Source: Humulus lupulus (Eukaryota > Streptophyta > Magnoliopsida > Rosales > Cannabaceae). Taken from it: 64,000 bases of DNA. The DNA lies in NCBI RefSeq assembly GCF_963169125.1, contig NC_084794.1, positions 155,196,858 to 155,260,857 of the forward strand, written 5' to 3'. Position numbers and translations under genes: made by a program. Positions 45,066 to 57,272 of the stretch are shown piece by piece. Position 1 is the first letter of the stretch. Each line of letters begins with the position of its first letter. The notes beneath the pieces were generated by a model. The model saw only the letters and a list, made by a program, of their open reading frames with translations. It was not told the origin of the DNA and ran no database searches.

Positions 45066-46415
45066 TGATCTAGAAATTTTGTACGCAAGTATACGTAGTT
45101 GTGTCAAGTAGTAAATTCTGGAAAATCAGATATCATTCCACAGAGACTATCTTCCAAGTATCACTAATTGATTTTAAAATTCTATTTGGTGAATTAAAAT
45201 TTAAGTGAATAATTAAAGGTAAAAGAAATACTATAAACTATGAACAAAAAGTAAAGAACTGGAAACAACACAATGAATTAACTAATCAAAAATCAATATT
45301 AATAATAAAAAAAACCTAGGAATTAATTTCATCAACTACTCATTCTATTAATTTTAATAATCAATTCTAAATCTCTTCTTTTTATTCTAATATCAGGTTA
45401 ATATAATTGATTCCTATTCTTTTTCAAGATATAAGATCTCAATCTATATGTAGGTTTTCTACATTTCTATGATAAACTTGAACAAATAGAAAGCATTAAA
45501 CATGGAAACCTAATTACTACACAAGTCATACAGGTACTTTCATCCAATATGCAACCTATGTCTATACAATAATAGCATATTCAATTCTCATCTTTCGAAT
45601 TTTGAATCAAAACCATTAAATCAGGTAAATAGTGATCAAGTATTTACTATCATTAAACAAACATCATATAGATTAGAATAAAAAAAACATCAATAGAAAA
45701 TCATAATAAAATTTAATAGAAATCACAGTGACTACATTAATCCCTAGATAAAAGAAATTAGTTCATAAATAACATGATGAAATTAAACTCCAAATAAATG
45801 ATCATAAAAATCAACCTAATGAATATAGATGAAACTAGGAAAACTAATTACAGCAGCCTCTTCTAATCTAGTGTTTATAAAAATTGAGAGCCTCCTAAAA
45901 TCGTAGAAAAATGTTCTTGAATAGCCTTCCAGGATTCCCAAGTGAAAAGACCATTTTGCCCTTCAAAAAGTGGTTTAAAATCTAAAATCTAGCGCTAAAG
46001 TCAGAGCAAAAGTACTCTAAAAAAAATTTCACTAGCACTGTAGCGCTCTTGATGTATCGCTGGGGCACTTCTTGATTGTTCTTGATAGCATTGTGGTGCT
46101 CCTTTCGTAGAGCTGGGGCACTACTTCCAGAATCGATCAACTCCTTCATGTCCTTCCCAGCACTACGGCGCTCCTTTAATAGCGTTGTAGCGCTATTGTC
46201 AACATCCAAACTCGCACATATCGACTCCGAAAACACAAGTTTCTCCATCTTAACTATATTTTCTTCCACTTTCACTCATTTTCACTCTTTTCACCAACTT
46301 AGCATGGAAAACCTGAAACATGAACAAACAAGCATAATTCTACAATAAAATAACCCTAAACTAATGAAAAACACCCTAAAACTAGACCATAAATGAGCCT
46401 AAAACTCATTTATCA
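45066..46415 (-). repeat. Second Athila 3' LTR
   Basis: 1350 bp: the plus strand reads TGATCTAGAAATTTTGTACG at the left and AAAACTCATTTATCA at the right, TG...CA ends. A TATA-like TTTATAAACAC lies on the minus strand at 45871-45881. Box pairs (AGCACTGTAGCGCT, ATCGCTGGGGCACT and similar) occur at 46033-46195 upstream of it. Confidence 0.8.
46033..46195. repeat. Box array in second Athila LTR
   Basis: Pairs start near 46034, 46087 and 46159 (spacing 53 and 72). The boxes are AGCACTGTAGCGCT/TCGCTGGGGCACT, AGCATTGTGGTGCT/GAGCTGGGGCACT and AGCACTACGGCGCT/AGCGTTGTAGCGCT. This is a diverged version of the element A array, in the same place relative to the TATA box. Confidence 0.7.
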
Positions 46416-46455
46416 AACTCCCCCAAACTAAACCTTTACTCGCCCTCGAGTAAAG
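46416..46455 (-). promoter_or_regulatory. Polypurine tract and adjacent hairpin of second Athila
   Basis: The minus strand reads TTTAGTTTGGGGGAGTT directly before the LTR. The hairpin at 46434-46455 is base-for-base the same as in element A (9-bp arms CTTTACTCG/CGAGTAAAG). Confidence 0.88.
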
Positions 46456-49400
46456 AATCAAACTAGACTCAAACCTAAACAAATCAAGTTGACATAACTA
46501 ACCAATTCAAACACTCAATACTGCTGTGCATATATAATCCGCTAGAAAAACAATCATGCTATTTAAAACATTAATCTAGATTTTCAGTCTCAATTATATC
46601 ACCCTTTCACTGCAATTTATCAACACCAAAGCTCATTTACTCATAACTCGCAGATAAAATAATTAAACCACTTTATGCACATCAAATTCTCACTAACTAA
46701 CCACATACTCAAATATTCCATATGCCTGCACTACTTATTATTCTCCATTAATATAAACAAATGCATAAATACGAATCAATAGGACTTTATAAGGGTTGTA
46801 ATAGAAAGCTTAGGTATAGGAAGATAAAGAGACATTTTTAGGCTTATTCATACCACAAGCATTCCAACTAAACAAACTTTCCCAGAAAATTCACACCACT
46901 CATCCCTTGTTACCCTTTTTTTCTATGCAATGATTGAGAATAATTTTTTTTCAATACACTCCCCCAAACTTTGATTTTTCAATAGATAATTGTTTGGGAG
47001 CATAATCATTTTTCACTTTCTTTTCCTTTTCTTTCTTTAATTTTTTTCAATCACAATTAATTTTCTAAATAACAAATAATACAAACATCCCATTATAAAT
47101 TCACTGCTTTCATAGAATAATTTTCATGCTCATGGTATAGGTCAAAAAGAGTAAATTGTATTTTTAACGCCCTACTGCCTTAGAGCCATTACTGAGTGAG
47201 TTTAAAATGTGCAATTAACTCGCTAACTGAGGTTTTTAGAACAAAAGTGTAATTAAATCATAATCAGAGTCATAAACTTGAGAATAAACGTTCATTGAAA
47301 AAAAAATTATAAAACGTTTAACATTTGGGATCCCAAAAACATTGTTCAGAAATATTTACAACTCAAAATATAACCAAAGTCGACTCAAAAACATTGTTTA
47401 GAAATATTTACAACTCAAAATATAACCAAAGTCGACTAAACGATAAAATTCAAGTTTTCTACAATCATCTCCCAAAAACACCCCTGGCCGTGGCAGCCAG
47501 GTAGACCAGACATGTACGCACCGCTCGTCACGCTCACCATACTCAAGGTTGATCGACTTTCCCCTTGCCTTTACCTGCACCATACAGCACCTGTGAGCTG
47601 AAGCCCAGCAAGAAAACCCTCACAAGCAGATAATATATGCATATCAAACACTTAATATAAAATCATGCCATCATCAGGCTATACACGTACGGCCATGCCG
47701 TCCCAGGCGCTTTACCAGGCCCTGGGTTCGCGGTATATACCGTAAGGATATCACGGGTATCCCTTGGGGTCTCGCCCTGGCAACTCGCACTCCGCGTGCT
47801 AAACACTGCTCCCGGCCCCTTGCCGTTCTCAGCCTTCACCGTTCCCGGCCATCGTCGTTCCACCATTTATATACACACATAATATAACTAAACAGATATT
47901 TAAGCACATATAAATACAATCAAATGGCCACGCCCTGCAACACAATTATATAGGGCCGAGCCCTACAGCTTAATCTTATAGGGCCGAGCCTTGCAACACA
48001 AGCTCTACGGGAACAGTAGTTTTCTTACCTGTGTCCCGAGCTTTCCAAGAACCAATGTCCTGAGCACAGTTCCCTAGTCCGAGCCTCGCCAAAATCCTAG
48101 TCACAACGCATTAACAATTTCCACCCATCAAGTTCTAATCCATTAAATAGCTTTGGGTCAAAATTCTAATCTACAGAACATTGAATTCTATCAATCCGGG
48201 TGATAGAATCCATCCCGAGCCTTAACTATTGAATTCCCGAGCCTAAAACCTCTCGAGAACCCAAAAAATAAACTAAGCGTCATGGCCCTAGGGACTCATG
48301 TCGTGGCCCCCAGCTCAACCCGAGGCCCTGCCTCATTTTAGCCCACACGCGCAGCGGCCCTTCCTGAAGGGCGCCACGGCGCGCCTCCATTTCCAGACGC
48401 CCCAAGTTCTAAGGGGCTGCGGCTCAGCAAGAATAGTGCCGCAGCCCGACCCCTCGAGCCCAGAAAAACTCACCATTTTCACCCCCAAAAACCAATCTAA
48501 TTTACCCCAAATGCAAGCCAACAGTCCAAACTAATCATCACAGAGGTTATACTATAGATTCAGCAACAAAACCTAACCAGAATTCTAGTTCAAAGCCTCA
48601 TCAAACTCAAATTTGGATATTCATCTCTCCAACATGCAAAACTCTTAACACACTAGCAGAAATTTCAAGCACAATTCAAATAATTTAAAGACTTACCCTT
48701 GCTTAATTGAGTCTCTGAGCTGATCACCTAAGTTCCAAGCTCCAAGCCTCAAGCTCCCCAAAATCCTAGCTCCAATTCCTAAGTTTTTGGCTAGTTTCCT
48801 CCAAAATGTCACTAGGCCTCCAAGCTTCCTAGGAAAAAGATGAGAGAAGGAGATAGAATAGGTGGGTCGGTTCCTAAGTTCTGAGAGCTTCTAATGTTTT
48901 GTTCTATTTAACTTAGTCTCTAAGGTTACCTCAAGGCTCAGGGTACCAAAAACGTCCCCGAGGGAAAAATGGTAAATTTCCCCAATATTACCTCCTAGAC
49001 ATTATAACCTCAAATATATCTCCAAATATTTATTTCCATAACCCGATAACCCCATAAAATGCCTGACACCCAAAATACCCCTCGACTCGCCCCGAGTCGG
49101 ATTTTCGACCCCGTTGTGACTTTCTAGCTAACTGCTCCCTAGAACTATCTCAGATCGTTCAACACAGATATATCGCAAGTATATCACAATTATCACATTT
49201 ATACCCTCAGTGGGCTAAAATTACAATCATGCCCCTAATAACTATACGAGGCCCACATGCATATTTAATTCACCTAAACATGCATCACTAATCACATATT
49301 CACACAAATTCGCATATTAGACAATAATTCACTTATTGCCCTCCAGGCATGCTAATCAAGGCCTTAATCCTTATCGGCGAATCTGGGTCGTTACAGTATT

Positions 49401-49995
49401 TCATTTCACAGTTAGGCTCAAAAGAATGTGTTAATCAAGAAAATACTTATAAGGCTCAAAAGGGTTGACTAAGGATAAAATTTAATAGGGTTAGCTTGAA
49501 AGGCACAACCAGTCCAAAAATTGCCTATTTCATTTTCCTAAATGTGCACTGTTTCAAATTTCATCTCAAATAGTAAGCAAGCAGGTTATATAATTTTTTT
49601 CAAACTTTTCAATCCACAATATAAATTCAACATGCATAAAATAACTCAATTATAAAATTTGCAATTTATGAGCAATATATCTCTAATGTCAACAAATCAC
49701 AGTGAAAAACAAAGTAATATAACGAAGGACACAGATTGTTTTTAGAAGCACATCAATTTTTCCTTTGGATTATACTACAAAACAATAAATCATATTCACA
49801 TGGAAATAATTATCAACATAATTTACACTCTAAAACATGACTCAAAACAAACAACTAACAAAAATTAAAATAACAAATCGTAAAACAAATGCAAAGAATA
49901 CCAAAAATAAATCTCTCCCCCAAACTTAAAACCGAACATTGTCCCCATGTTAAATAGAAAAAGAATGAGAACCAAGACTTACCTGACCAGCCACT
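46456..49995 (-). other. Second Athila 3' untranslated region
   Basis: No gene. It is collinear in patches with 18365-19687 of element A (for example the AATCAATAGGACTTTATAAG block). A Tekay solo LTR interrupts it between 47163 and 49395. Confidence 0.65.
47163..49395 (-). mobile_element. Solo Tekay-like LTR (H type)
   Basis: 2233 bp; left end TTTAACGCCCTACTGCCTTA (one base off TGTAACGCCC), right end TGGGTCGTTACA, flanked by GTATT (47158-47162 and 49396-49400). The sequence follows the H LTRs (GCCATTACTGAGTGAGTTTA, TACCATGCC-type words), so it is the same family but a different subgroup. A 61-bp stretch around AGAAATATTTACAACTCAAA is duplicated in tandem (47337-47438). Confidence 0.9.
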
Positions 49996-50009
49996 TCAGT
50001 ATGGCGGTT
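49996..50009 (-). pseudogene. Last codons of second Athila env-position ORF
   Basis: The minus strand reads AACCGCCATACTGA: the end of the ORF that resumes at 63558, with a TGA stop at 49996-49998. CGGTT here (50005-50009) is the duplication made by element T. Confidence 0.65.
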
Positions 50010-51979
50010 TGTAACGACCCAACTATTATAGACCTTGGACCATTAATAACTACTATCTAATCTTAAGAAAACGTACATATGAAAACACCATAACTTTATT
50101 TAAAACTGTAAAGTAAAGGTTTAAATACATAAAAATCTCACTTAGGATATGGGATCCCATTGTATTGAAAATAAAACAAAACATAACTTAAATAAATTGA
50201 TTACAAAATTAAGTGCGGAAAAATAATACATAGAAATCATAACTAAAAGACTTAAAAAACTTCATCCTCGAATCGTACGCGCAATCCATCGATTCCATCC
50301 TGCCTCAATACACATCCCCAAGCTGCCAAGAACCTTCCCGCCGCCAAAACTATTTTCCTGCACATATAAAACATAATGGAATAAGCCTAATGCCCAGCAA
50401 GGAAAATCTACTACAACCATGAAACATATACATACACATAAACTATAAACTAAAAATTGTAAACTACAATCATATAACTATATAAATACAACATCTATTA
50501 TAATGGCCATCATACTTCTTGGGACTTGCTAGCTAAGCAATCATATGCCCATAAATTTACGGGGCTAGTTATCTAAACAAGTCACATAAATTTATGGGGC
50601 TCGTTATCCAAAACAATCATATGCCCAAGGAATTTACTATTGGGACTTGTTATCAAAACAAGCTATATATTTGTTATCTAAACAAATTATGTGATTGTTA
50701 TCTAAACAATTCATATACTAAAACAACTAAAAACATACCATACTCATAACATAAACATATATAAAAACATACAAATCTACCTTATTTTCCTTACCGAAAA
50801 CTGGAATATGAGAACAAGATTGGGACTTTGGAACACTCCTAAAAACCATAATAGAGAGGTGAGTATACTAAAGAATAACGATGAAAAGAATGAACTACAC
50901 CATCAAAAAGATACTTACCAACAAGAACCTCAAGTTCAAGAACTTAGATGCCTAACCAAGAATAGAGAATACGAGTTAGGATTTGAGTAGAAAAACTATA
51001 AGAATCAATACAGAAAGGAACTAGAATTAGGATTACCTTGAATGCTTCTATGACCGAACTATACCTCGAAACCAAAATACACTATAACCTTACTTCCCAA
51101 GTGTTTAGTAAGCTTATAACCCAACCCAAGTGTTTAACACTCTAAAGTAATCCTAGCAGCTTGTAGGCTCTGAACTCAGCTTGATGAATGAAGAACTGGC
51201 TGGGTACTAGGTCTTATTTATAGAGATCAAGAATGAAAAGATCTTCATTTATCTTGAATAAAATAATGGCCTTTTAATTGGAAAAAAATTGAATAATCGT
51301 TCAGCAGAGGCTGAAGACTCGGTCAGAAAGATTCTGGACTTATCAAGAGGGTAAGGATTAAAATGAGCTCGGTTTCAAAATCATTTAAAAACCATGCACC
51401 ACAGCCGATATATCGCCCATGCTAGGCGATATATCACCTGTATTGATGCTCCCGAGGCTCGTCGAGGTGGTCGTGCGAAGCTACGTGTTTTTCGTATCCC
51501 CGTATGGCGATATATCGCCCCTTAGAGTTGCAATATATCGGCATACACTGAAATATTATACACATAATTACACTTTTTCAGCCTAATTTGAATTGAGTAA
51601 ATAGCCTTGACTAAGTCCTTTAACGATTTCAAAGCTGCTGGCAGACCCTAGGATTTTCAAATATTGCTCTTAATAAACGTATTCCTCAAAAATACTTAAT
51701 TCTCATTAAACATACACAAGACAAGTGTTAACATCTTATTGGGTCTATCTAAACCTTATAGTATAATAAATATCACCTTCATAATCAATCATATTAATCA
51801 AACCTTAGGTTATAATTAATATTCTTAAACTATAGGTTAAACTTATAAATTCTACAAATGTTACTACGAGTCTCCAACTAAGTCCCGGTTTGAACCAAAA
51901 TCCACAGTCATAAAAATAATACAGCTATTACTATTACTACTACTATCTAACTAGCTAAGTAAAGTTCTTGGACTCTACA
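50010..51979 (-). repeat. Element T 3' LTR
   Basis: TGTAACGACCCAACTATTAT at the left, TTCTTGGACTCTACA at the right. It contains five degenerate copies of GTTATCTAAACAA (50570-50730), a TATA-like CTATAAATAAG on the minus strand (51213-51223) and a cluster of GATATATC palindromes (51405-51541). Apart from the insert it is very similar to the 5' LTR. Confidence 0.92.
51405..51541. repeat. GATATATC palindrome cluster, T 3' LTR
   Basis: Four sites: CCGATATATCGCC (51405), GGCGATATATCACC (51425), GGCGATATATCGCC (51506, a perfect 14-bp palindrome) and GCAATATATCGG (51530). They form two pairs with 20-24 bp inside each pair, 180-330 bp upstream of the TATA box in element direction. Confidence 0.85.
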
Positions 51980-51992
51980 ATTCTCCCCTGCT
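51980..51992 (-). promoter_or_regulatory. Element T polypurine tract
   Basis: The minus strand reads AGCAGGGGAGAAT, directly before the 3' LTR. Confidence 0.85.
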
Positions 51993-52015
51993 AAAAAGAA
52001 TTTCATCCTCAAAAT

Positions 52016-52450
52016 TTACTTACCAAATAAATCCGGATACCGGCCTTGCATGTCTTCCTCCAACTCCCACGTTGCCTCTCGTTCAGAACTATTACTCCAT
52101 AGGACTTTGACTATTGGAATACTCTTGGACCGTAACTGCTTCATCCCTCTATCTAGGATGCTAACTGGTCGTTTCTCGTAACTCAAGTCTTTCTGGAGTG
52201 CTATCATATCGTACTTGAGGACGTGAGATGGGTCTGACACATACTTGCATAACATTGAGATGTGGAACACGTTGTGGCTATCTGCTAGGGCTGGTAGTAG
52301 GGCTAGTCTATATGCAACTGCTCCCACTTTGTCCAATATCTCAAAAGGACCTATAAATTGGGGACTAAGTTTGCCTTTCTTCCCAAACCGCTTTACGCCT
52401 TTCATAGGAGATATCTTCAGGAAGACTTGATCTCCGACTTTGAATTCCAC
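52016..52450 (-). pseudogene. Element T integrase tail with chromodomain-like end
   Basis: 144 codons: MEFKVGDQVFLKISPMKGVK, KLSPQFIGPFEILDKVGAVA, FHISMLCKYVSDPSHVL, then SSEREATWELEEDMQGRYPD before the terminal stop at 52016. This is the last part of the pol polyprotein; the EATWELE block is the shortened chromodomain of Tekay-type chromoviruses. It is separated from the preceding piece by a stop at about 52451 (TGA). Confidence 0.9.
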
Positions 52451-52456
52451 ATTGCA

Positions 52457-53311
52457 TCACTTGGCATCCGCATAGCTCTTCTGACGGCTTTGAGTAGCAA
52501 GCATACGCTGTCTAATTATTACTACTGCTTCTTGAGCTTTTCTAATTGCTTTAGGGCCAAGAAGCTGCCTTTCTCCTACTTCGTCCCAATACAACGGTGA
52601 TCGGCACCTTCTTCCATATAGCAACTCATAAGGTGCCATCCCAATCATTGACTGGTAGCTATTGTTGTAGGAGAACTCTATCAGTGGCAAGTACTTATTC
52701 CATGATCCTCTGAAATCAAGTACACAAGCGCGTAGCATATCCTCTAAAATCTAAATCGTATGCTCGGACTGCTCGTCTGTCTGAGGATGAAAAGTTGTAC
52801 TAAGACTTAACTTATTACCCATGGATTGCTGTAAACTTCCCCAAAATCTCAATGTAAACACCGATCCTCTATCCGACACTATTGTCTTGGGTATTCCATG
52901 CAACCTTACTATCTCTTGGACATAGATGTCTGCATATTGGTCTACCGTGTATGAAGTCTTAACAGGCAGGAAATGAGCGGACTTGGTTAGTCTAGCTATT
53001 ACTACCCAAGCTGAATCATGCTGCTTATTCGTTCGTGGCAACCCTGTCACGAAATCCATGGCTATATCGTCCCATTTCCATTCTGGTACGTTAAGTGGTT
53101 GCAATAAGCCTGTGGGTCGCTGATGTTCTGCTTTCACTTGCTGGCATACTAGACACTTAGACACAAATTCCGCTATGTCCTTCTTCATCCCTGGCCACCA
53201 ATACATTGCCTTGATGTCGTGCGTCATCTTGGTTGACCCTGGGTGAACTGAGTACGGGGTACTATGTGCTTCTTCTAGAATCATCATCTTAATCCTTTGA
53301 TCATCTGGCAC
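52457..53311 (-). pseudogene. Element T integrase zinc-binding and catalytic core
   Basis: Two open pieces (53311-52751 and 52738-52457) separated by a stop. Zinc module EEAHSTPYSVHPG...CLVCQQVK (HHCC). Core: WDDIAMDFVTGLP with the first Asp, IVSDRGSVF with the second, FHPQTDEQSEHT with Glu. They are followed by YLPLIEFSYNNSYQSMIGMA. The D,D,E residues are all kept, but the stops prevent one protein. Integrase joins cDNA ends to the chromosome. Confidence 0.9.
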
Positions 53312-53878
53312 TCATACCCGATCCTTATATCTCAATAATCCTTGACTTGATATTGAGAAATCTGTGGCCTTGCCTTCTTTGACTGCATCCATATGTGTTG
53401 CTAGTGTGTCGTCATGCCCTTGCCCGATCCGTATATCTTCTAGCAGATTTGATTGGATAGACAAATTAGTCAGCTTGCCGATAACTACCTCTATTTCGGC
53501 ATTGATCAGCTCTTGATGCAGCGGCTTTCCCATTCTGGCTAGTGCTGCTAAACTTCCATAACTCTTCCTACTTAGCGCATTGGCAACTATGTTTGCCTTT
53601 CCCGGGTGGTATAGGATTTCGCAGTCGTAATCCTTCACTAGCTCTAACCTCCTACACTGCCTCATGTTGACTTCCTTCTGAGTAAAGAAGTACTTTAAAC
53701 TTTTGTGGTCCGTATAAATCTCGCACTGTTCTCCGTAAAGAAAATGGCGCCAGATTTTCAATGCAAAGACCACCGCTGCCAACTCCATATCATGCATTGG
53801 ATAGCGTTGCTCGTACTCTTTCAGCTGCCTTGAGGCATAGGCTATCACCTTGTCATTCTGCATCAGAACGCAACCCAA
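53312..53878 (-). pseudogene. Element T RNase H
   Basis: 188 codons: [54 protein letters not shown] and [20 protein letters not shown]. This is the RNase H fold of Ty3 elements, with Glu and Asp residues of the active site in MELAAV and YTDH. A spacer follows to the integrase. A stop at 53312 separates it from integrase; the frame also breaks toward RT at 53879-53997. Confidence 0.9.
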
Positions 53879-53997
53879 CCCTTGGTTTGATGCATCGTAG
53901 TAGACTATGAACTTATCATTGGGTGTCGGTACATAAAGTATTGGTGTGAGCGAAGCTTATCCTTAAGCAACTAGAAGCTTTCTTCACATCTATCATT

Positions 53998-54981
53998 CTA
54001 GTTGAATCTTTGTTGTTTCCGGGTCAGGTTGGTGAGTGGAGTGCCTATCTTGGAAAAGCCCTCTACGAACCTCCTATAATAACCTACTAATCCCAGAAAG
54101 CTTCTTACTTCGGATGCGTTCTTCAGTCTTGGCCAATTCTTCACGGCCTCTACCTTTGATAGGTCTACTGCAACTCCGTCCTTGGATATAATGTGCCTGA
54201 GGAACGCCACTTGCGAAAGCCAAAACTTGCATTTCTTGAACTTGGCGTAGAGTTGATGTTCCTTTAGTCGTGACAAAATCAATCTCAAATGTTCCTCGTG
54301 CTCTACTTCATCCTTGGAGTACACTAAGATGTCGTCGATGAACACTACGATGAATTTATCTAAGTAGTCCTTGAAGACCCTATTAATCAAGTCCATAAAT
54401 GCAACTGGTGTGTTGGTAAGACCAAAAGACATAACCAAGAACTCGTAATGCCCATAACGAGTTCTAAAAGTTGTCTTAGGAATATCTTCTCCCCGCACCC
54501 TGAGCTGATGGTACCTGGAGCGTAAATCAATCTTTGAAAATAAGGTTGCACCTCGGAGTTGATCAAACAAGTCGTCAATCTGAGGTAGCGGGTACTTATT
54601 CTTAATCACTACTTTATTCAGCTCGCGGTAGTCTATGCACATCCGCATACTTTCGTCCTTTTTCTTCACGAGTAGCACCAGTGCTCCCCATGGCGAATGG
54701 CTTGGCCTAATAAAACCCAAGTCTAGGAGTTCTTGTAGCTGCGTCTTTAACTCCTTGAGTTCTGTAGGTGCCATCCGATATGGTGCCTTGGAGATAGGCT
54801 CGGTGCCTGGTACTAATTCTATTGTGAAGTCAATTTTTTGAGTTGGCGGCAATCCTGGTAAGTCATTGGGAAATACCTCTGGGAATTCTCTTACAATGCA
54901 GACGTCTCCAACCTTAAGTGGTGTTTCCTTTACCACATTTGTGATGCTGGCTAAGAATGCTTGACATCCTTTTTCCATCAT
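53998..54981 (-). pseudogene. Element T reverse transcriptase
   Basis: 327 codons. [20 protein letters not shown] opens the RT region, followed by [80 protein letters not shown] and [14 protein letters not shown], the catalytic F-I-D-D (about 54315-54345). It continues through [20 protein letters not shown] to TPLTNLTRK. The main blocks are intact; Arg in DLRSRY replaces the usual Gly. A frameshift follows before RNase H. The upstream junction to protease is split by the solo LTR at 55022. Confidence 0.92.
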
Positions 54982-55021
54982 TCTTTGGGCTTTGAGAGAT
55001 GATACTAACGGGGTGCGTAGT
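54982..55021 (-). pseudogene. Protease-RT linker, left of solo LTR
   Basis: A short coding remnant ([13 protein letters not shown]) that continues the polyprotein into RT. GTAGT at 55017-55021 is the duplication made by the solo LTR. Confidence 0.7.
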
Positions 55022-56944
55022 TGTAATGACCCACTACTCTAGACTCTTGGACCATTAACGAAACTATACATACAAATTCTTACTAAAACTTACATTTGCG
55101 AAAATACCATAATTTTATTAGAAAACTTATAGAAATAGGAGTTACTTACATAAATACCAAGAAGGATATGGGATCCCATTGTTTGAAAAACAAAACATAA
55201 CATGATTTATAAAATAAAGGGATTACATAGTAAGTGCGGAAAATACATATAAAGACCATAAACAAATGACTACATCCTCGAAATCGAACTCTCGACTCCT
55301 TAACTCCATTCATCATCGATACACAATCTCCAAGCATCCACGAACCTTACCGCCACTAATAGCTATTTTCCTGCACATTTAAACAAAAAGGAATGAGCCT
55401 AATGCCCAGCAAGGAAAAATCTAATACATACTTCACATACATAAATTTCATAATAAACATAAAGACATATCATAACACTTATTACATACACATACTATAA
55501 TGGCCATTATTACTTGGGGTCCCATAGACTAAACAAGTCATATGCCCATGAGATTAGTGGGGTCCTACTAGCTAAGTAGGTCATATGCCTATAATCTATT
55601 TGGGGTCTTGTTAATCATATGGGTCATATGCCCAAGCCTACAAACATACATATTCATAATATATTTTATAACATATTTCATAACATAAAACATAAGATAA
55701 CACAAGCATATAACATATAGATTCTATCCTATTTTCCTTACCAAAGTTACCGGGATATGTGGACAGCGTTGGGACTTTGGAACACTCCTAATAACCATTA
55801 TGAAAAAGAGTGAGTCTAATGAAGAAAAAGAGATGAAAAGGAATGGGAAGACTAAACCATTGAGAAACATACTTACTGAAACTTATGTGCTCAAGAACTT
55901 AGATTTCCTAACCAAAATAAGAATGAGGTTAGAAGACTGAGTAGAAGGCTATGAGAAAGAAAATAACATAAAACCAATGAACTAGAGTTTTGGGTTACCT
56001 TAAAGACTTGTAAGACCAATCTATACCTCAAACCGAAATACTATAAACCTTACTTCCCAAAGTGTTTGATAAGCTTATGATGAGCAAGCTTATGATTTCC
56101 ACACCCAAGTGTTTGACTCTCACACTCTCCTAGCACTTGCAGCCTCTGAACTTAGAGCAAAAGATGAATAATGGCTGGGTACTAGGTCCTGTTTATAGAG
56201 TTTAGGAATGAAAGGATCTTGATTTTACTTGAATAAAAATAATAGCTTTTTAGGTGAAAATAATTTGAATAATCGTTCAGCAGAGGCTGAAGACTCGTTC
56301 AAAAAGATGCTGGACTTATCAAGAGGTTGAATGGCTGAATGGAAAAAGAATTCAAAAACTTTCAAAACATACTGAAGGAGGCGATATATCGCCCCCTGTA
56401 GGCGATATATCGCCTGGGCCAGTATGCCCGAGGCAGTCGTGCATCGTCTCGTGTTTTCCGTATCTACGTGATGCGATATATCGCCCCCTATAACTGCGAT
56501 ATATCGGCACACGCTGATTAATTAAACACAAAATTACACATTTTTAGCTAAGTTTGAATGGATTAAACAGCCTAGACTAAGCCCTCAACGTATTCAAAGC
56601 TGCTGACTGACCTTATAGCATTCAAACTTTTACCCTTATTAAATTAAATCCTCAAAATACTTAATCCTCAATCACCCATTCATAACATGTGCTTAAAATC
56701 CTATTGGTCCTTATCTAAACCTTATAGTATAATAAATATTATCCTTAATATCAGTCATATAATCAAACCTTAGGTTAACATTAATAATCTTAAACTATAG
56801 GTTAAACTTAGAAAATCTATAAGTACTACTATGAGTGTCCAAATAATTGCCGGTCTGAACCAAAAATCCACAGTTACAAAGATAATACTATAAATACTAT
56901 AATACTACTATCTAACTAGCTAAGTAAAGTTCTTGGACTCTACA
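55022..56944 (-). mobile_element. Solo Tekay-like LTR (T type) in protease-RT region
   Basis: 1923 bp, TGTAATGACCCACTACTCTA to TTCTTGGACTCTACA, flanked by GTAGT (55017-55021, 56945-56949). Same family as the LTRs of T but more diverged from them than they are from each other. TATA-like CTATAAACAG at 56189-56198 (minus) and a GATATATC cluster at 56380-56509. Confidence 0.92.
56380..56509. repeat. GATATATC palindrome cluster, solo LTR
   Basis: GGCGATATATCGCC at 56380 and again at 56401, TGCGATATATCGCC at 56472, TGCGATATATCGGCA at 56495: the same two-pair layout as in element T, and two of the sites are perfect 14-bp palindromes. Confidence 0.85.
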
Positions 56945-56949
56945 GTAGT

Positions 56950-57272
56950 CCTGAAGCTTGTCCCATGAAGCCTAGTTTCTGGCCGTCAAGAGTCTCGAAC
57001 GTCACCTTCTTGTGTTTGCAGTCAATGGTTGCGTCGTGCCGTGCTAGCCAGTCCATGCCTAGTATTACGTCGAAGTCCTTGATCTCCAGTTCTATCAGGT
57101 CTCCTTCTAATTCTACGTCCTCAATCTTGATCGGTTTGCCTCGTACTATCTGTGATGATATAACTACTTTGCCCGAAGGCAACTCAGTTACAAACCTAGT
57201 TCTAAATCTTTCACAAGGTTTGTCTAGTTTTTCTATCATTCCTAACGAGATATACGAATGAGTGACTCCCAA
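56950..57272 (-). pseudogene. Element T protease
   Basis: MGVTHSYISLGMIEKLDKPC, then ELPSGKVVISSQIVRGKPIK and IKDFDVILGMDWLARHDATI, KHKKVTFETLDGQKL. The frame extends upstream to VLFDLGVTHSYIS; the usual active site in this lineage is D-S-G-A-T-H, so D-L-G-V is altered. VILGMDWL is the conserved second motif of Tekay proteases. It is continuous with RT before the solo LTR was inserted. Confidence 0.88.

Noticed and set aside
50570..50730. Regularly spaced repeats suggestive of a CRISPR-like array
   Set aside because: Repeats are degenerate, short and unevenly spaced, and they recur in the partner LTR of a plant retroelement.
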